From Chitinibacter sp046530675 (lineage in GTDB: Bacteria; Pseudomonadota; Gammaproteobacteria; Burkholderiales; Chitinibacteraceae): a stretch of 64,000 nucleotides of DNA. The notes under the pieces were generated by a model. It was not told where the DNA came from, ran no database searches, and was given only the letters and a program-made list of their open reading frames with translations. Location of the stretch: contig NZ_CP172558.1 of assembly GCF_046530675.1 (NCBI RefSeq), positions 682,001 through 746,000 on the forward strand, in the 5' to 3' direction. The position numbers and the translations under genes were made by a program. Each line of letters starts with the position of its first letter. The first letter of the stretch is position 1. Below, piece by piece: positions 1 through 10,200 of this stretch.

Positions 1-489
1 ATCCGCACAACCCAAACCAGCCGGGCCGGCACCAATCACGGCCACTTTACGACCTGTCTGTACGACACCAGACATATCTGGGCGCCAGCCGGCCTTGAAC
101 GCTTCGTCGGTAATGTATTTTTCTACCGAACCAATCGATACCGCGCCAGCATCCACTTGGTTCAGCGTACACGCGCCTTCGCACAGACGATCTTGCGGGC
201 AAACACGGCCGCAGATTTCCGGCAGCGAATTGGTCTTGTGCGAGAGTTCAGCCGCTTCAAACAGCTTGCCTTCTTCAACCAGCTTCAACCAGTGAGGGAT
301 GTGGTTGTGCACCGGACATTCCCACGAGCAATACGGATTGCCACAGGCCAGGCAACGACCAGCTTGCTCGCCAGACGTTACTTTATCCAATGGGCTGTAG
401 ATTTCTTTAAATACAAATTTGCGCTTTTCAACGGCAACTTTCTCGCCCGGGTTGCGCGCAATATTCAGAAACTGAAACACGTCTGACAT
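1..489 (-). CDS. gltD: Glutamate synthase (NADPH) small subunit, enterobacterial type, N-terminal part (truncated by window edge)
   Basis: Partial gene: 163 codons from the ATG at 489 run off the left edge. The visible part begins MSDVFQFLNIARNPGEK. It carries the N-terminal iron-sulfur cysteines (CLACGNPYC, CPVHNHIP, CGRVCPQDRLCEGAC) and then the start of the first dinucleotide fold (VAVIGAGPAGLG). This matches E. coli-type GltD, which passes electrons from NADPH through FAD and Fe-S centres to the large subunit. It lies 111 nt downstream of gltB (601-5046) on the same strand, so the two are probably co-transcribed. It is distinct from the second gltD at 5785-7248. Identification is firm; the C-terminal two thirds are not visible. 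Confidence 0.93.
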   Translation of the reverse strand, partial: MSDVFQFLNIARNPGEKVAVEKRKFVFKEIYSPLDKVTSGEQAGRCLACGNPYCSWECPVHNHIPHWLKLVEEGKLFEAAELSHKTNSLPEICGRVCPQDRLCEGACTLNQVDAGAVSIGSVEKYITDEAFKAGWRPDMSGVVQTGRKVAVIGAGPAGLGCAD

Positions 490-538
490 GGGTATAAACC
501 TCAATGCGAATCAGATAGTGACTTACGGGCACATACCC
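490..538 (-). repeat. 49-bp GGGTAT/ATACCC element, copy 1
   Basis: GGGTAT at 490-495 and its inverted copy ATACCC at 533-538 bound a 49-bp unit between gltB and gltD. It directly abuts the gltD ATG, so it forms the gltD leader. Read on the minus strand it begins GGGTATGTGCCC and shares an internal AAGTCA with the copy at 22011. Confidence 0.6.
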
Positions 539-564
539 TGCACATCCAAATCAAAACTTATTCT

Positions 565-591
565 GTTGCGGGCAGCTGTGCTACCCGCAAC
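565..591 (-). promoter_or_regulatory. Hairpin between gltB and gltD
   Basis: GTTGCGGG (565-572) and CCCGCAAC (584-591) form a perfect 8-bp stem with an 11-nt loop, 9 nt after the gltB stop on the minus strand. The transcript then reads AGAATAAGTTTTG, which lacks a strong U run. It is more likely a weak attenuator or mRNA-stabilising hairpin than a full terminator. Confidence 0.5.
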
Positions 592-600
592 CTCACACAC

Positions 601-3600
601 TTAGTCTTTCAACAAGGCATCGAGCTTGGCGACTTTCGGTTTCACCAGCCAGAAGTAATCGACGGCTTCATCGAAGTTGGCCAGCAATTCTTTTGCCTTG
701 GCTGAACCAGTCAAATCTGCATGCGCCTTGATCTTGTCTTTCAAGAACGCACGGATCGCGCCGTAGGCTTCGCCGTTGATCAGATTCGTATCGATCAGCT
801 CATTGTTGTAGCGATACGCGAATTTCTGCGTTGGATCGTAAACCAGTGCAAAACCGCCGGTCATACCCGCGCCGAAGTTGTAGCCGGTTTCACCCAGCAC
901 CACGACGCAACCGCCAGTCATGTATTCGCAACCGTGGTCGCCCACGCCTTCAACAATCGCAGTCGCGCCCGAGTTACGCACCGCGAAACGCTCGCCGGCC
1001 ATACCGGCAGCGTACAATTCGCCACCAGTTGCACCGTATAGACAGGTGTTGCCGACAATCGTTGCTTCGTGCGAAGCAAACTCGCTGCCTTTTGGCGGGT
1101 AGATCACGACTTTACCGCCGTTCATGCCCTTACCAACGTAATCGTTCGCGTCACCAGCCAACTCAATCGTCAGACCTTTGGCATTCCACACACCCAGCGA
1201 CTGACCGGCCGAGCCGTTCAGTTTGATATGCAGTGTGCCTTCCGGCAGAGCCGCAGCGCCGTGCGCCTTGGCAATTTCGCCCGACAGGCGCGCACCGATC
1301 GATCGGTGAATATTGCGCACATTGTATTCAAAGCTTTGTTTCGTACCGGCTTTAATGCCAGCCAAAGCGTCACGAACCATTTCTTCAGCCAGCTCACCTT
1401 TATCGAAAGACGGGTTGCTTGCTTCTACGCAGAAGCGTGGCACTGAATCTGGCGTCGTACCTTGGCTCAACAGCGCACTCATCGCGAGTTTCTTCTGCTT
1501 CTCGGTCGCGCCTTCGATCAGGCCCAAGAGTTCAGTGCGGCCAACCAAGTCTTCGAACTTGCGAATCCCCAGACTTGCCATCAACTCGCGAGTTTCTTGT
1601 GCGATGAAGGTGAAGTAATTGACAACCATTTCTGGCAAGCCGATGAAGTACTTGCTACGCAGCTTGATTTCTTGCGTCGCCACACCGGTCGCACAGTTGT
1701 TCAGGTGACAAATCCGCAGGAATTTGCAACCCAGCGCGACCATAGGGCCAGTACCGAAACCGAAGCTCTCGGCGCCCATGATCGCCGCTTTGACGACGTC
1801 CAGCCCCGTTTTCAGACCCCCGTCGGCCTGTACGCGAACGCGGCCACGCAGGCCATTGGCACGCAATACTTGCTGCGCTTCGGTCAGACCCAATTCAAAC
1901 GGCGAACCGGCATATTTCACAGAGGCCAGTGGCGACGCAGCGGTACCGCCGTCGTAACCAGAAATCGTGATCAGATCAGCGTAGGCTTTGGCGACACCGG
2001 CAGCAATCGTACCGACGCCCGGCTCGGCAACCAGTTTGACCGAAACCAGCGCAGCAGGATTGACCTGTTTCAAGTCGAAAATCAGCTGAGCCAAATCTTC
2101 GATCGAATAAATATCGTGGTGCGGTGGCGGCGAAATCAGGCTGATGCCCGGTTTGCTGTGACGCAGTTTCGCGATCAGTGGCGATACTTTATCGCCTGGC
2201 AGCTGACCGCCTTCACCCGGTTTTGCACCTTGTGCGACTTTAATCTGCAGCACTTCAGCGTTCACCAGATAGTGCGGCGTCACGCCGAAACGACCAGAAG
2301 CCACCTGCTTGATTTTCGACATGCGTGGCGTGCCGTAGCGTGCTTCGTCTTCACCACCTTCACCCGAGTTCGAGCGCGCGCCCAGACGGTGCATACCTTC
2401 TGCCAAGGCTTCGTGCGCTTCAGGGCTCAAGGCGCCCAAGGACATACCAGCCGAATCAAAACGCTTGACGATAGATTCGAGCGGCTCAACTTCATCAATC
2501 GAAATTGCTTTGGCTGGGTCGATGTTCAAGGCCATCAAATCGCGCAACATCGCGACCGGACGCTGATTCACCAGATCAGCGTATTGCTTGTACGCTTTGT
2601 AATCGCCGTTCTGGACTGCCTTTTGCAGCGCCATCACGACGTCCGGGTTGTAAGCGTGGTATTCCTCGCCGAACACATATTTCAGCAGACCACCCTGCGC
2701 CAGTGGGCGCATCGGGTTGAAAGCCAGCTTGTTCAGTTTGGCTTGATCTTCCTGGAAATCAGCGAAGTTAGCGCCAGAAATACGCGATACGGTGCCAGTC
2801 AGACACAGATCGATGACTTCTTCGCCAATACCCACACCTTCAAACAATTGCGAACCGCGGTAAGAAGCGACCGTCGAAATACCCATTTTCGACAGGATCT
2901 TCATCAGACCCTTGTTGATGCCCTTGCGGAAGTTGTTCGCCGCTTTTTCAAGCGAATACTCAATCTGGCCCATGTCGATCAATTCTTTGATCGTCTGGTA
3001 AGCCAGATATGGCACTACCGCAGTCGCGCCGTAACCGATCAGACATGCAAAGTGGTGCGGATCGCGCGTGGTCGCGGTTTCAACAATGATATTGGTTTTG
3101 CAACGCAGACCTGCATTGATCAGCGCGTGATGAACTGCGCCCACAGCGAACAGCGCCGGGATCGGCAAGCGGCCTTTGGCGATGTTCTTGTCCGACAGCA
3201 CGACAATCACGGTGCCATTGTTCACACTGGCGAGCACGTCGGCAGTCAGTTTTTCGATGGCCGCTTTCAGCGTTGTGCTGGCCGCTTCAAAACTGATGTC
3301 GAAACGCGCGGCTTTGAAATCGGCGTCGTTCTGGCTGATGATCGCTTCGAATTTGTCGGTCGACAGCACCGGCGAAGTCACTTCCAGACGTTTGGCGTGG
3401 CTCGGGCCGTCTTCGAACAGATTGCGTTCCGGGCCAAAACAGGTGTTCAGCGACATCACAATCGCTTCGCGGATCGGATCGATCGGCGGGTTGGTTACCT
3501 GCGCGAATTGCTGGCGCAGGTAATCGAATGGCGAACGCACTTTCTCGGACAACACGGCCATAGGCGTGTCATCACCCATCGAGCCAATCGCTTCCTGACC

Positions 3601-5046
3601 GTCTGCGGCCAAAACACGCAGAATCTGATCGCGTTCTTCAAACGTCAGCTGGAATTGTTTTTGGTAGGTGAGCAAAGTCGCCTTGTCCATTTCTTCCAGT
3701 GGTTTGTTGTCTTCAGCCATTTCCAAGTGCGTCGCATGCTCTTTGAGCCATGCGCGGTAGGGCTGCGCCGATTTCAGGTTGTTATCGATGGTTTCGGTAT
3801 CGATAAACTCGCCGGTTTTCAGGTTAACGGCGACGATCTGGCCCGGTTTAACGCGGCCTTTTTTCGCTACGTCTTCCGGTTTGTAACCCCAAACGCCGAT
3901 TTCAGAGGCGATGGTGATATGACGATCTTTGGTGATGACATAACGCGCTGGACGCAGGCCGTTACGGTCTAGTGCACAACCGGCATAGTCGCCAGCCGCC
4001 CAAACGATACCGGCGGGGCCATCCCATGGCTCCATGTGCAGCGAGTTGTATTCGTAGAACGCGCGCAGGTCGCGATCATTGCTGTCAACGTTCTGCCAAG
4101 CCGGTGGCACGAGCAAACGGAAGGCGCGGAATACGTCAACGCCGCCGAGCACCAGGCTCTCCAACATATTATCCAGACTCATCGAGTCTGAACCATTGGT
4201 TTGTACGATAGGGCGGATTGCGTCCATGTCGAGCTTTTCGCTATCCATGATCGCTTCACGCGCTTTAGCCCATGCGCGGTTACCCGTCAGCGTGTTGATC
4301 TCGCCGTTGTGCGCGAGGAAACGGAAAGGCTGAGCCAGTTTCCATTGTGGCCAGGTATTGGTCGAGAAACGCTGGTGGTACACCGCCATGCTCGAGCCAA
4401 AACGCTCGTCTTTCAAGTCGAGGTAGAAAACCGGCAGGTTTTCCGGCGTAACCAGACCTTTGTATGACATCACGTACGGGTTCAGCGTCGGGATGTAGAA
4501 ATCTTTGTCGCCTGCGTTGGCTTTTTCAGCCAAGCGACGCGCTTGATAGAGTTTGCGGGCAAATTCGATTTCAGCCAGACCAGCCGGAGCATTGACAAAA
4601 ATCTGTTTGATCGACGGCAGAGAAGCCATCGCAGCTTCGCCGAGCGCGTCCAGATTCACCGGAACGTCACGCACACCGGCTACAGTCAGGCCTTGGCTTT
4701 CTACCGCAGCCACCAGACTGGCGATTGATTTCGCACAGGTATCTTTGTCCAGTCCAGCAAATACAAGGCCTGCAGTAAATTGCTCTGCCAGGGTATAGCC
4801 ATTATCTTGGGCTACTGCTTGCAGAAAGCCGGTCGGCTTACGGAACAATAACCCACAGCCATCACCTGACTTGCCATCGGCGGCCACGGCACCGCGGTGA
4901 GTCAAACAGGCCAGAGAATTAATCGCAGTCGATACCAGCCAATGCGACGGTTTATCATCCATCTGCGCGATCAAACCGAAGCCGCAGCTATCTTGCTCGA
5001 ACTGCGGGCGGTACAACGTGCCTTCTAACCAGCTTTGTCTATCCAT
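601..5046 (-). CDS. gltB: Glutamate synthase (NADPH) large subunit, enterobacterial type
   Basis: 1481 aa. It catalyses glutamine + 2-oxoglutarate + NADPH to two glutamates. I chose the ATG at 5046 rather than an in-frame GTG at 5082, because it gives MDRQSWLEG, a 20-residue propeptide, then Cys21 (CGFGLIAQ), the N-terminal nucleophile exposed by processing. In order it has a class-II glutamine amidotransferase domain (about 21-420), a central domain, an FMN-binding synthase domain with the [3Fe-4S] cysteines in CKFLRICHLNNC, and the C-terminal GXGXG beta-helix domain. The length fits E. coli GltB (about 1486). It forms a pair with the gltD at the left edge, and a second, divergent GltB lies at 7248-11906. 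Confidence 0.97.
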   Translation of the reverse strand: MDRQSWLEGTLYRPQFEQDSCGFGLIAQMDDKPSHWLVSTAINSLACLTHRGAVAADGKSGDGCGLLFRKPTGFLQAVAQDNGYTLAEQFTAGLVFAGLDKDTCAKSIASLVAAVESQGLTVAGVRDVPVNLDALGEAAMASLPSIKQIFVNAPAGLAEIEFARKLYQARRLAEKANAGDKDFYIPTLNPYVMSYKGLVTPENLPVFYLDLKDERFGSSMAVYHQRFSTNTWPQWKLAQPFRFLAHNGEINTLTGNRAWAKAREAIMDSEKLDMDAIRPIVQTNGSDSMSLDNMLESLVLGGVDVFRAFRLLVPPAWQNVDSNDRDLRAFYEYNSLHMEPWDGPAGIVWAAGDYAGCALDRNGLRPARYVITKDRHITIASEIGVWGYKPEDVAKKGRVKPGQIVAVNLKTGEFIDTETIDNNLKSAQPYRAWLKEHATHLEMAEDNKPLEEMDKATLLTYQKQFQLTFEERDQILRVLAADGQEAIGSMGDDTPMAVLSEKVRSPFDYLRQQFAQVTNPPIDPIREAIVMSLNTCFGPERNLFEDGPSHAKRLEVTSPVLSTDKFEAIISQNDADFKAARFDISFEAASTTLKAAIEKLTADVLASVNNGTVIVVLSDKNIAKGRLPIPALFAVGAVHHALINAGLRCKTNIIVETATTRDPHHFACLIGYGATAVVPYLAYQTIKELIDMGQIEYSLEKAANNFRKGINKGLMKILSKMGISTVASYRGSQLFEGVGIGEEVIDLCLTGTVSRISGANFADFQEDQAKLNKLAFNPMRPLAQGGLLKYVFGEEYHAYNPDVVMALQKAVQNGDYKAYKQYADLVNQRPVAMLRDLMALNIDPAKAISIDEVEPLESIVKRFDSAGMSLGALSPEAHEALAEGMHRLGARSNSGEGGEDEARYGTPRMSKIKQVASGRFGVTPHYLVNAEVLQIKVAQGAKPGEGGQLPGDKVSPLIAKLRHSKPGISLISPPPHHDIYSIEDLAQLIFDLKQVNPAALVSVKLVAEPGVGTIAAGVAKAYADLITISGYDGGTAASPLASVKYAGSPFELGLTEAQQVLRANGLRGRVRVQADGGLKTGLDVVKAAIMGAESFGFGTGPMVALGCKFLRICHLNNCATGVATQEIKLRSKYFIGLPEMVVNYFTFIAQETRELMASLGIRKFEDLVGRTELLGLIEGATEKQKKLAMSALLSQGTTPDSVPRFCVEASNPSFDKGELAEEMVRDALAGIKAGTKQSFEYNVRNIHRSIGARLSGEIAKAHGAAALPEGTLHIKLNGSAGQSLGVWNAKGLTIELAGDANDYVGKGMNGGKVVIYPPKGSEFASHEATIVGNTCLYGATGGELYAAGMAGERFAVRNSGATAIVEGVGDHGCEYMTGGCVVVLGETGYNFGAGMTGGFALVYDPTQKFAYRYNNELIDTNLINGEAYGAIRAFLKDKIKAHADLTGSAKAKELLANFDEAVDYFWLVKPKVAKLDALLKD

Positions 5047-5080
5047 CACAACGGAACCCTTAAAAGCCAAAAACAAGCTC

Positions 5081-5099
5081 ACTAGGGATTGACCCTAGT
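5081..5099 (-). promoter_or_regulatory. Inverted repeat in gltB leader (possible operator or hairpin)
   Basis: ACTAGGG-attga-CCCTAGT is a perfect 7-bp inverted repeat with a 5-nt spacer. It lies just downstream of the predicted transcription start and about 35 nt before the gltB ATG. The position fits an operator or a 5' leader hairpin; no regulator can be named. Confidence 0.4.
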
Positions 5100-5115
5100 C
5101 AAGCGAAAGGGCTTG

Positions 5116-5144
5116 ATTCTAGCTTTTAAGAGTGCTAAACGCAA
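5116..5144 (-). promoter_or_regulatory. Sigma-70-type promoter for gltB
   Basis: On the minus strand TTGCGT (5144-5139) and TAGAAT (5121-5116) are separated by exactly 17 nt. The predicted start is near 5109, upstream of the inverted repeat at 5081-5099. Confidence 0.5.
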
Positions 5145-5271
5145 CCCGAGAACGGCGCGGCTGGACAATCGGGGAAATCCCTGAAAGTCGCGCCAGATAA
5201 GCTTTCTAAGCTTATAAGCCAGTCTTAATTTCAGGTCATTAAAACCACTAATCAAGACTAAAAATACGAAA

Positions 5272-5290
5272 GCCCCGCATCGCGCGGGGC
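5272..5290 (-). terminator. Intrinsic terminator after the 106-aa gene
   Basis: A 7-bp GCCCCGC/GCGGGGC stem with a 5-nt loop is followed on the minus strand by TTTCGTATTTTTA. It ends the transcript of 5342-5662 before the gltB promoter. Confidence 0.75.
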
Positions 5291-5341
5291 CTACCGATTA
5301 CGTCTCGAAAAACGAACTGGGCTGCTCACCCTTGAGGTCAA

Positions 5342-5662
5342 TTAACGCTTGCGTGCAGCTTCACTACGCTCGATAGCAATCGCAATCAGGTAATGAACCA
5401 GATCTCTATCATGGCCGATCACCTCGATACAAGCGTGGCGCAGGCGATCAACCAGGAATTTCTCCGGTGAATCAATCACGCGTTTAAAGCGGTTGTATTT
5501 GAATTTCGAGTCGCCAACGATTTCTTCCAGCTGCGCAACGCGCTCAGGCTGGTTATTGCGCAGGCGGTAAAGCTTACTTTTCGCCGCGACTTTGCGGTCG
5601 TGATTCGGACGCAAGATAACGTGCCAGTCTGCGGGTACTTCGGGGTTTACTTGCTCGCTCAT
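5342..5662 (-). CDS. Conserved-looking small protein of unknown function
   Basis: 106 aa starting MSEQVNPEVPADWHVILRP. I chose the ATG at 5662 because AAGGA lies 6-7 nt upstream and because the longer frame (from 5722) would start inside the terminator of the preceding operon. The protein is charged and basic, rich in Arg/Lys/Asp/Glu, with no signal peptide or membrane segment, and looks like a mostly helical cytosolic protein. It is a single-gene unit bounded by terminators at 5737-5762 and 5272-5290, between the two glutamate synthase operons. I do not recognise a family. Real-gene status rests on the ribosome binding site, the flanking terminators and ordinary composition. Confidence 0.75.
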   Translation of the reverse strand: MSEQVNPEVPADWHVILRPNHDRKVAAKSKLYRLRNNQPERVAQLEEIVGDSKFKYNRFKRVIDSPEKFLVDRLRHACIEVIGHDRDLVHYLIAIAIERSEAARKR

Positions 5663-5736
5663 CTTTAATCCTTCGTCATCCAGCCAATTCAATCTTGCAA
5701 TTATACGGGCAATTGTCGCCAAGCCTTAGCAAATAA

Positions 5737-5762
5737 AAAGCCGACCTGTTGGCCGGCTTTTC
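5737..5762 (-). terminator. Intrinsic terminator after second gltD
   Basis: The minus-strand transcript reads AAAAGCCGGCC-aca-GGTCGGCTTTTTA, an 11-bp stem with one G-U pair and a following T run. It lies 23 nt past the gltD stop codon. Confidence 0.85.
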
Positions 5763-5784
5763 AAATCCAAAGCAATCGTAATGA

Positions 5785-7248
5785 TTAGCGCGGCAACGTT
5801 GAACTCCCCATTAAGAAAGCATCCACTTCACGCGCAGCCTGACGACCTTCGCGGATCGCCCAAACGACCAGCGATTGCCCACGGCGCACGTCGCCCGCTG
5901 CAAACACTTTAGCGACGCTGGTTTGATAGCAACCAACGCCATCGGTCGTCGCTTTGGCATTACCACGTGCGTCTTTTTCGACGCCGAAGCTATCGAGCAA
6001 ACTGGCCACTGGATTAGTGAAACCCATCGCCAAAAACACCAAATCAGCGTTCAGCTCAAACTCGCTACCCGCAACCGGGGTAGGCTTGCCGTCAACCCAA
6101 TCCAAGCGCACCAGTTTCACTGCTTTTAGCACGCCGTTTTCGCCGACAAACTCTTGCGTTTGCACCGCGAAATCGCGTTCTACGCCTTCTTCGTGACTGC
6201 TCGACGTACGCAGCTTCACTGGCCAGTACGGCCAAACGATGGATTTGTTTTCCTGCTCTGGCGGCATCGGCATCAACTCAAGCTGAGTCACGCACGCTGC
6301 GCCATGGCGGTTGCTGGTACCGACGCAATCGCTACCGGTATCGCCACCACCAATCACGACCACATGCTTATCCTTCGCATTGATCGGGTTGGCTGCGCCA
6401 CCGACGTTTTGCTTGTTTTGCGCGATCAGTAATTCCAACGCGAAATGCACGCCTTTAAGCTCACGCCCTGGCACTGGCAAATCGCGCGGCACTTCGGCTC
6501 CACCGGCCAAAATCACCGCATCGAATGCTGCTTCAAGCTCGGCTGGCGTAACAACGGTTCTCGCATCATTCACAATACCTTTAGGTATATCTGCAGAACC
6601 AATTACAGTATTGGTTTTGAAGGCAATACCCTCAAACTGCATTTGCTCCAAACGGCGATCGATCACTTCAGCTTCGAGTTTGAAATCCGGAATACCGTAA
6701 CGCAGCAGGCCACCCGCCGCGTCGTTTTTCTCGAATACGGTCACCGAGTGACCAACGCGAGCAAGCTGCTGCGCTGCAGCCAAGCCCGCAGGGCCCGAGC
6801 CAACAATGGCCACCTTCTTGCCGGTTTTGACCTTGGCAGGCTGCGGCACAACCCAACCGTTTTCCCACGCCTTATCGATAATCGCGCGCTCGATGGATTT
6901 AATGCCAACCGGATCCGCATTAATGCCCAGCGTACAGGCCGCTTCACACGGTGCAGGGCACACGCGGCCAGTAAACTCGGGGAAGTTATTGGTTGAATGC
7001 AATACAGTCAGCGCGTTTTGCCAATCTTGCTGGTACACCAGATCGTTAAAATCGGGGATCACATTATTGACTGGGCAGCCGTTATTGCAGAACGGAATAC
7101 CGCAATCCATACAGCGCGCACCTTGCAATTTGGCTGCCGCATCGTCGAGCGCTGGCATAAATTCGCGGTAGTGTTTCAGGCGTTGCGCAACGGGCTCGTA
7201 GCTGTCTTTGACGCGTTCAATTTCTAGAAAACCTGTTGGCTTACCCAT
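5785..7248 (-). CDS. gltD: Glutamate synthase (NADPH) small subunit, second set
   Basis: 487 aa, starting MGKPTGFLEIERVKDSYEP. The N-terminal Fe-S region (CMDCGIPFCNNGCPVNN, then CPAPCEAAC) is followed by the FAD site (VAIVGSGPAGLAAAQQ) and the NADPH site (VVVIGGGDTGSDC), with a GxxxFAAGD-type C-terminal FAD motif near VFAAGDVRRG. Its ATG overlaps the upstream gltB stop by one base (TAATG), so the two are translationally coupled. It is clearly different from the gltD at the left edge (different N-terminus and cysteine spacing), so the genome carries two GltD paralogues. It ends at the terminator at 5737-5762. Confidence 0.97.
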   Translation of the reverse strand: MGKPTGFLEIERVKDSYEPVAQRLKHYREFMPALDDAAAKLQGARCMDCGIPFCNNGCPVNNVIPDFNDLVYQQDWQNALTVLHSTNNFPEFTGRVCPAPCEAACTLGINADPVGIKSIERAIIDKAWENGWVVPQPAKVKTGKKVAIVGSGPAGLAAAQQLARVGHSVTVFEKNDAAGGLLRYGIPDFKLEAEVIDRRLEQMQFEGIAFKTNTVIGSADIPKGIVNDARTVVTPAELEAAFDAVILAGGAEVPRDLPVPGRELKGVHFALELLIAQNKQNVGGAANPINAKDKHVVVIGGGDTGSDCVGTSNRHGAACVTQLELMPMPPEQENKSIVWPYWPVKLRTSSSHEEGVERDFAVQTQEFVGENGVLKAVKLVRLDWVDGKPTPVAGSEFELNADLVFLAMGFTNPVASLLDSFGVEKDARGNAKATTDGVGCYQTSVAKVFAAGDVRRGQSLVVWAIREGRQAAREVDAFLMGSSTLPR

Positions 7249-10200
7249 TATGCGATCTCCTTCTGCGCTGCGGCGTTCACGGTATTTGCTGCAGCCATTT
7301 CCTTCATTTCAGTCAATGCACGGCGGTATTCGTTCGGGAATACTTTGACGAAAGCAGCACGGCTTGTTAACCAATTCGCCAAAATCTCGGCGGCGCGCAC
7401 GCTGCCAGTCAATGCAGCATGTTTTTCGATCAAGGCTTTGAGCTGAACTTCATCGCTCACACCATTGTGGAATGGTTGCTCTTGGGTTTCGCTTGCCACA
7501 ACTTGCTCCAGCGCTACTTGCGCCATATTGCAGCGACCAGGAAACAGCCCTTCTGGATCGTAAACGTAAGCGATACCACCAGACATCCCCGCCGCGAAGT
7601 TGCGGCCAGTATTACCCAGCACCACGACCGTACCACCGGTCATGTATTCGCAACCATGATCGCCCAAGCCTTCCACGACCGCTGTCGCACCTGAGTTTCG
7701 CACCGCGAAACGCTCGCCGCCGACACCAGCAAAGAACGCTTCACCGGCAATCGCGCCAAACAGCACGGTATTGCCGACGATGATGTTTTCCCATGTTTTG
7801 CCCACAAAGCTGGCATTAGGGCGAATCACAATTCGGCCACCCGATAGGCCTTTACCAACGTAATCATTGCCTTCGCCGGTCAACGTTATCGTAATACCCC
7901 GGGAGAGGAATGCCCCGAAACTCTGACCTGCCGTGCCTTGCAGAGCAATACCTATGGTATTTTCCGGCAAACCAGCATGGCCATAACGACGCGCCACTTC
8001 ACCGGACAGCATCGCCCCCACGGTACGGTTAATGTTTTTCACTGGCAGGCTGATTTGCGTCACTTCACCGCGCTCAAGCGCCGGTGCGGCTTGTTTGATC
8101 AACTCTTGGTCAAGGGCTTTATTCAGGCCGTGATCTTGCACTTCAGCGTGCAGGCGAGCGACTTCGGCAGGTGCTTTGGACTGATAGAAAATCTTGCTGA
8201 AATCAAGACCCTTGGCTTTCCAGTGCTCAACACCTGCTTGTTTATCAAGCAGATCAGAGCGGCCAATCAAATCGTCAAAACGACGGATCCCCATTTGCGC
8301 CATGATCTGGCGTGCTTCTTCGGCCACGAAGAAGAAGTAATTCACCACATGCTCAGGCTGACCTGAGAAGCGTTGGCGCAGGACTGGGTCTTGCGTTGCC
8401 ACACCCACTGGGCAGGTATTGAGGTGACACTTACGCATCATGATACAACCCTCAACAACCAGCGGTGCAGTGGCAAAACCGAATTCATCGGCACCGAGCA
8501 GCGCACCAATCACCACGTCACGACCGGTTTTCATTTGGCCATCGACCTGCACTCGAATCCGACCACGCAATTTATTCAGCACCAGCGTTTGCTGGGTTTC
8601 AGCCAAACCCAATTCCCACGGCCCGCCTGCATGTTTGATCGACGACTGAGGAGACGCGCCCGTACCGCCGTCATGACCCGCAATGACCAGATGATCGGCT
8701 TTGGCCTTAGAAACACCCGCTGCCACGGTACCGACGCCCACTTCGGCAACCAGCTTGACCGAAATTGAGGCAATGGGGTTGACGTTTTTCAGATCATGAA
8801 TCAGCTGCGCCAAATCTTCGATCGAGTAGATATCGTGGTGTGGCGGTGGCGAAATCAGACCAACACCCGGTACAGAGTGACGCAATTTACCGATGTATTC
8901 GGACACCTTATGACCTGGCAATTGACCGCCTTCACCCGGTTTTGCACCTTGCGCCATCTTGATCTGGATTTGATCGGCATTAACGAGGTATTCAGTCGTT
9001 ACACCAAAGCGACCTGAAGCAACCTGCTTAATCGCCGAGCGAAGGCTATCGCCTTCTTTGAAGGTATAGTCGCGCTCAATGCGGTTTTTACCGATCACTT
9101 CAGACAGCGTTTGTCCGGCCTGCAGCGGTTTGAAGCGCGTTGCATCTTCACCACCTTCACCGGTATTAGATTTACCGCCAATGCGGTTCATCGCAATCGC
9201 CAAAGTTGAATGCGCTTCGGTCGAGATCGAGCCGAGCGACATCGCGCCGGTGGCAAAACGTTTCACGATGTCAGCGGCAGATTCAACTTCTTCCAGCGGC
9301 ACTGGTGCGCCAGCCGATTTAATTTCAAACAGGCCACGCAAAGTCAGGTGACGTTTGCTCTGATCATTAATCAGCGCAGCATATTCTTTGTACGTTGAGT
9401 ACGAATTGCTGCGCGTTGCGTGTTGCAGCTTGGCGATTGAATCGGGCGTCCACAAATGATCTTCGCCGCGAGTTCTAAACGCATACTCACCACCTGCGTC
9501 GAGCATATTGGCCAGCACTGGGTCTGCACTGAAGGCTGCGGTATGCAAGCGTACCGCCTCTTCGGCCACTTCAAACAGGCCAATCCCCTCCACATTGCTC
9601 GCCGTACCGGTGAAGTATTTCTTCACAAACGCCTTTTGCAGGCCGATGGCTTCGAAAATCTGCGCGCCGGTATAGGACATGTAAGTCGAAATACCCATTT
9701 TCGACATCACTTTGAGCAAGCCTTTGCCGACGCCCTTGATAAAGTTTTTCTGATATTTGCTAGCCAGTTCAGCATCACCGCCATTTGAAGAAGCCAGATC
9801 AGCCAAGGTTGCGAGCGTTAGGTATGGATATACCGCTTCCGCGCCGTAACCGCCGAGCAGTGCAAAGTGGTGCGTTTCACGTGCCGAGCCGGTTTCCACC
9901 ACCAAACCGGTACTAGTCCGCAAGCCGCGTTTCACCAAGTGTTGATGTACGGCTGAAGTCGCCAGCAGCGCAGGAATCGCCACATGTTCGGCGTCCATTT
10001 TGCGATCCGACACGATCAGGATATTTGCGCCCGATTTCACTGCGTCTTCCGCTTCAGCAACGAGCGAAGCCAAACGCGCTTCAACGCCGTTTTTACCCCA
10101 CGCAGCGGGGTAGCAAATATCGAGTTCGTGCGAGTAGAACTTACCGCTGGTGTATTGGCCGATATTGCGAATTTTCTCGAACTGCTTGGTACTTAAAATC

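Noticed and set aside
1462..3972. Long plus-strand open frame (836 codons) antisense to the first gltB
   Set aside because: It is an antisense shadow of a strongly conserved gene, has unusual Arg/His/Gln-rich composition and no ribosome binding site.
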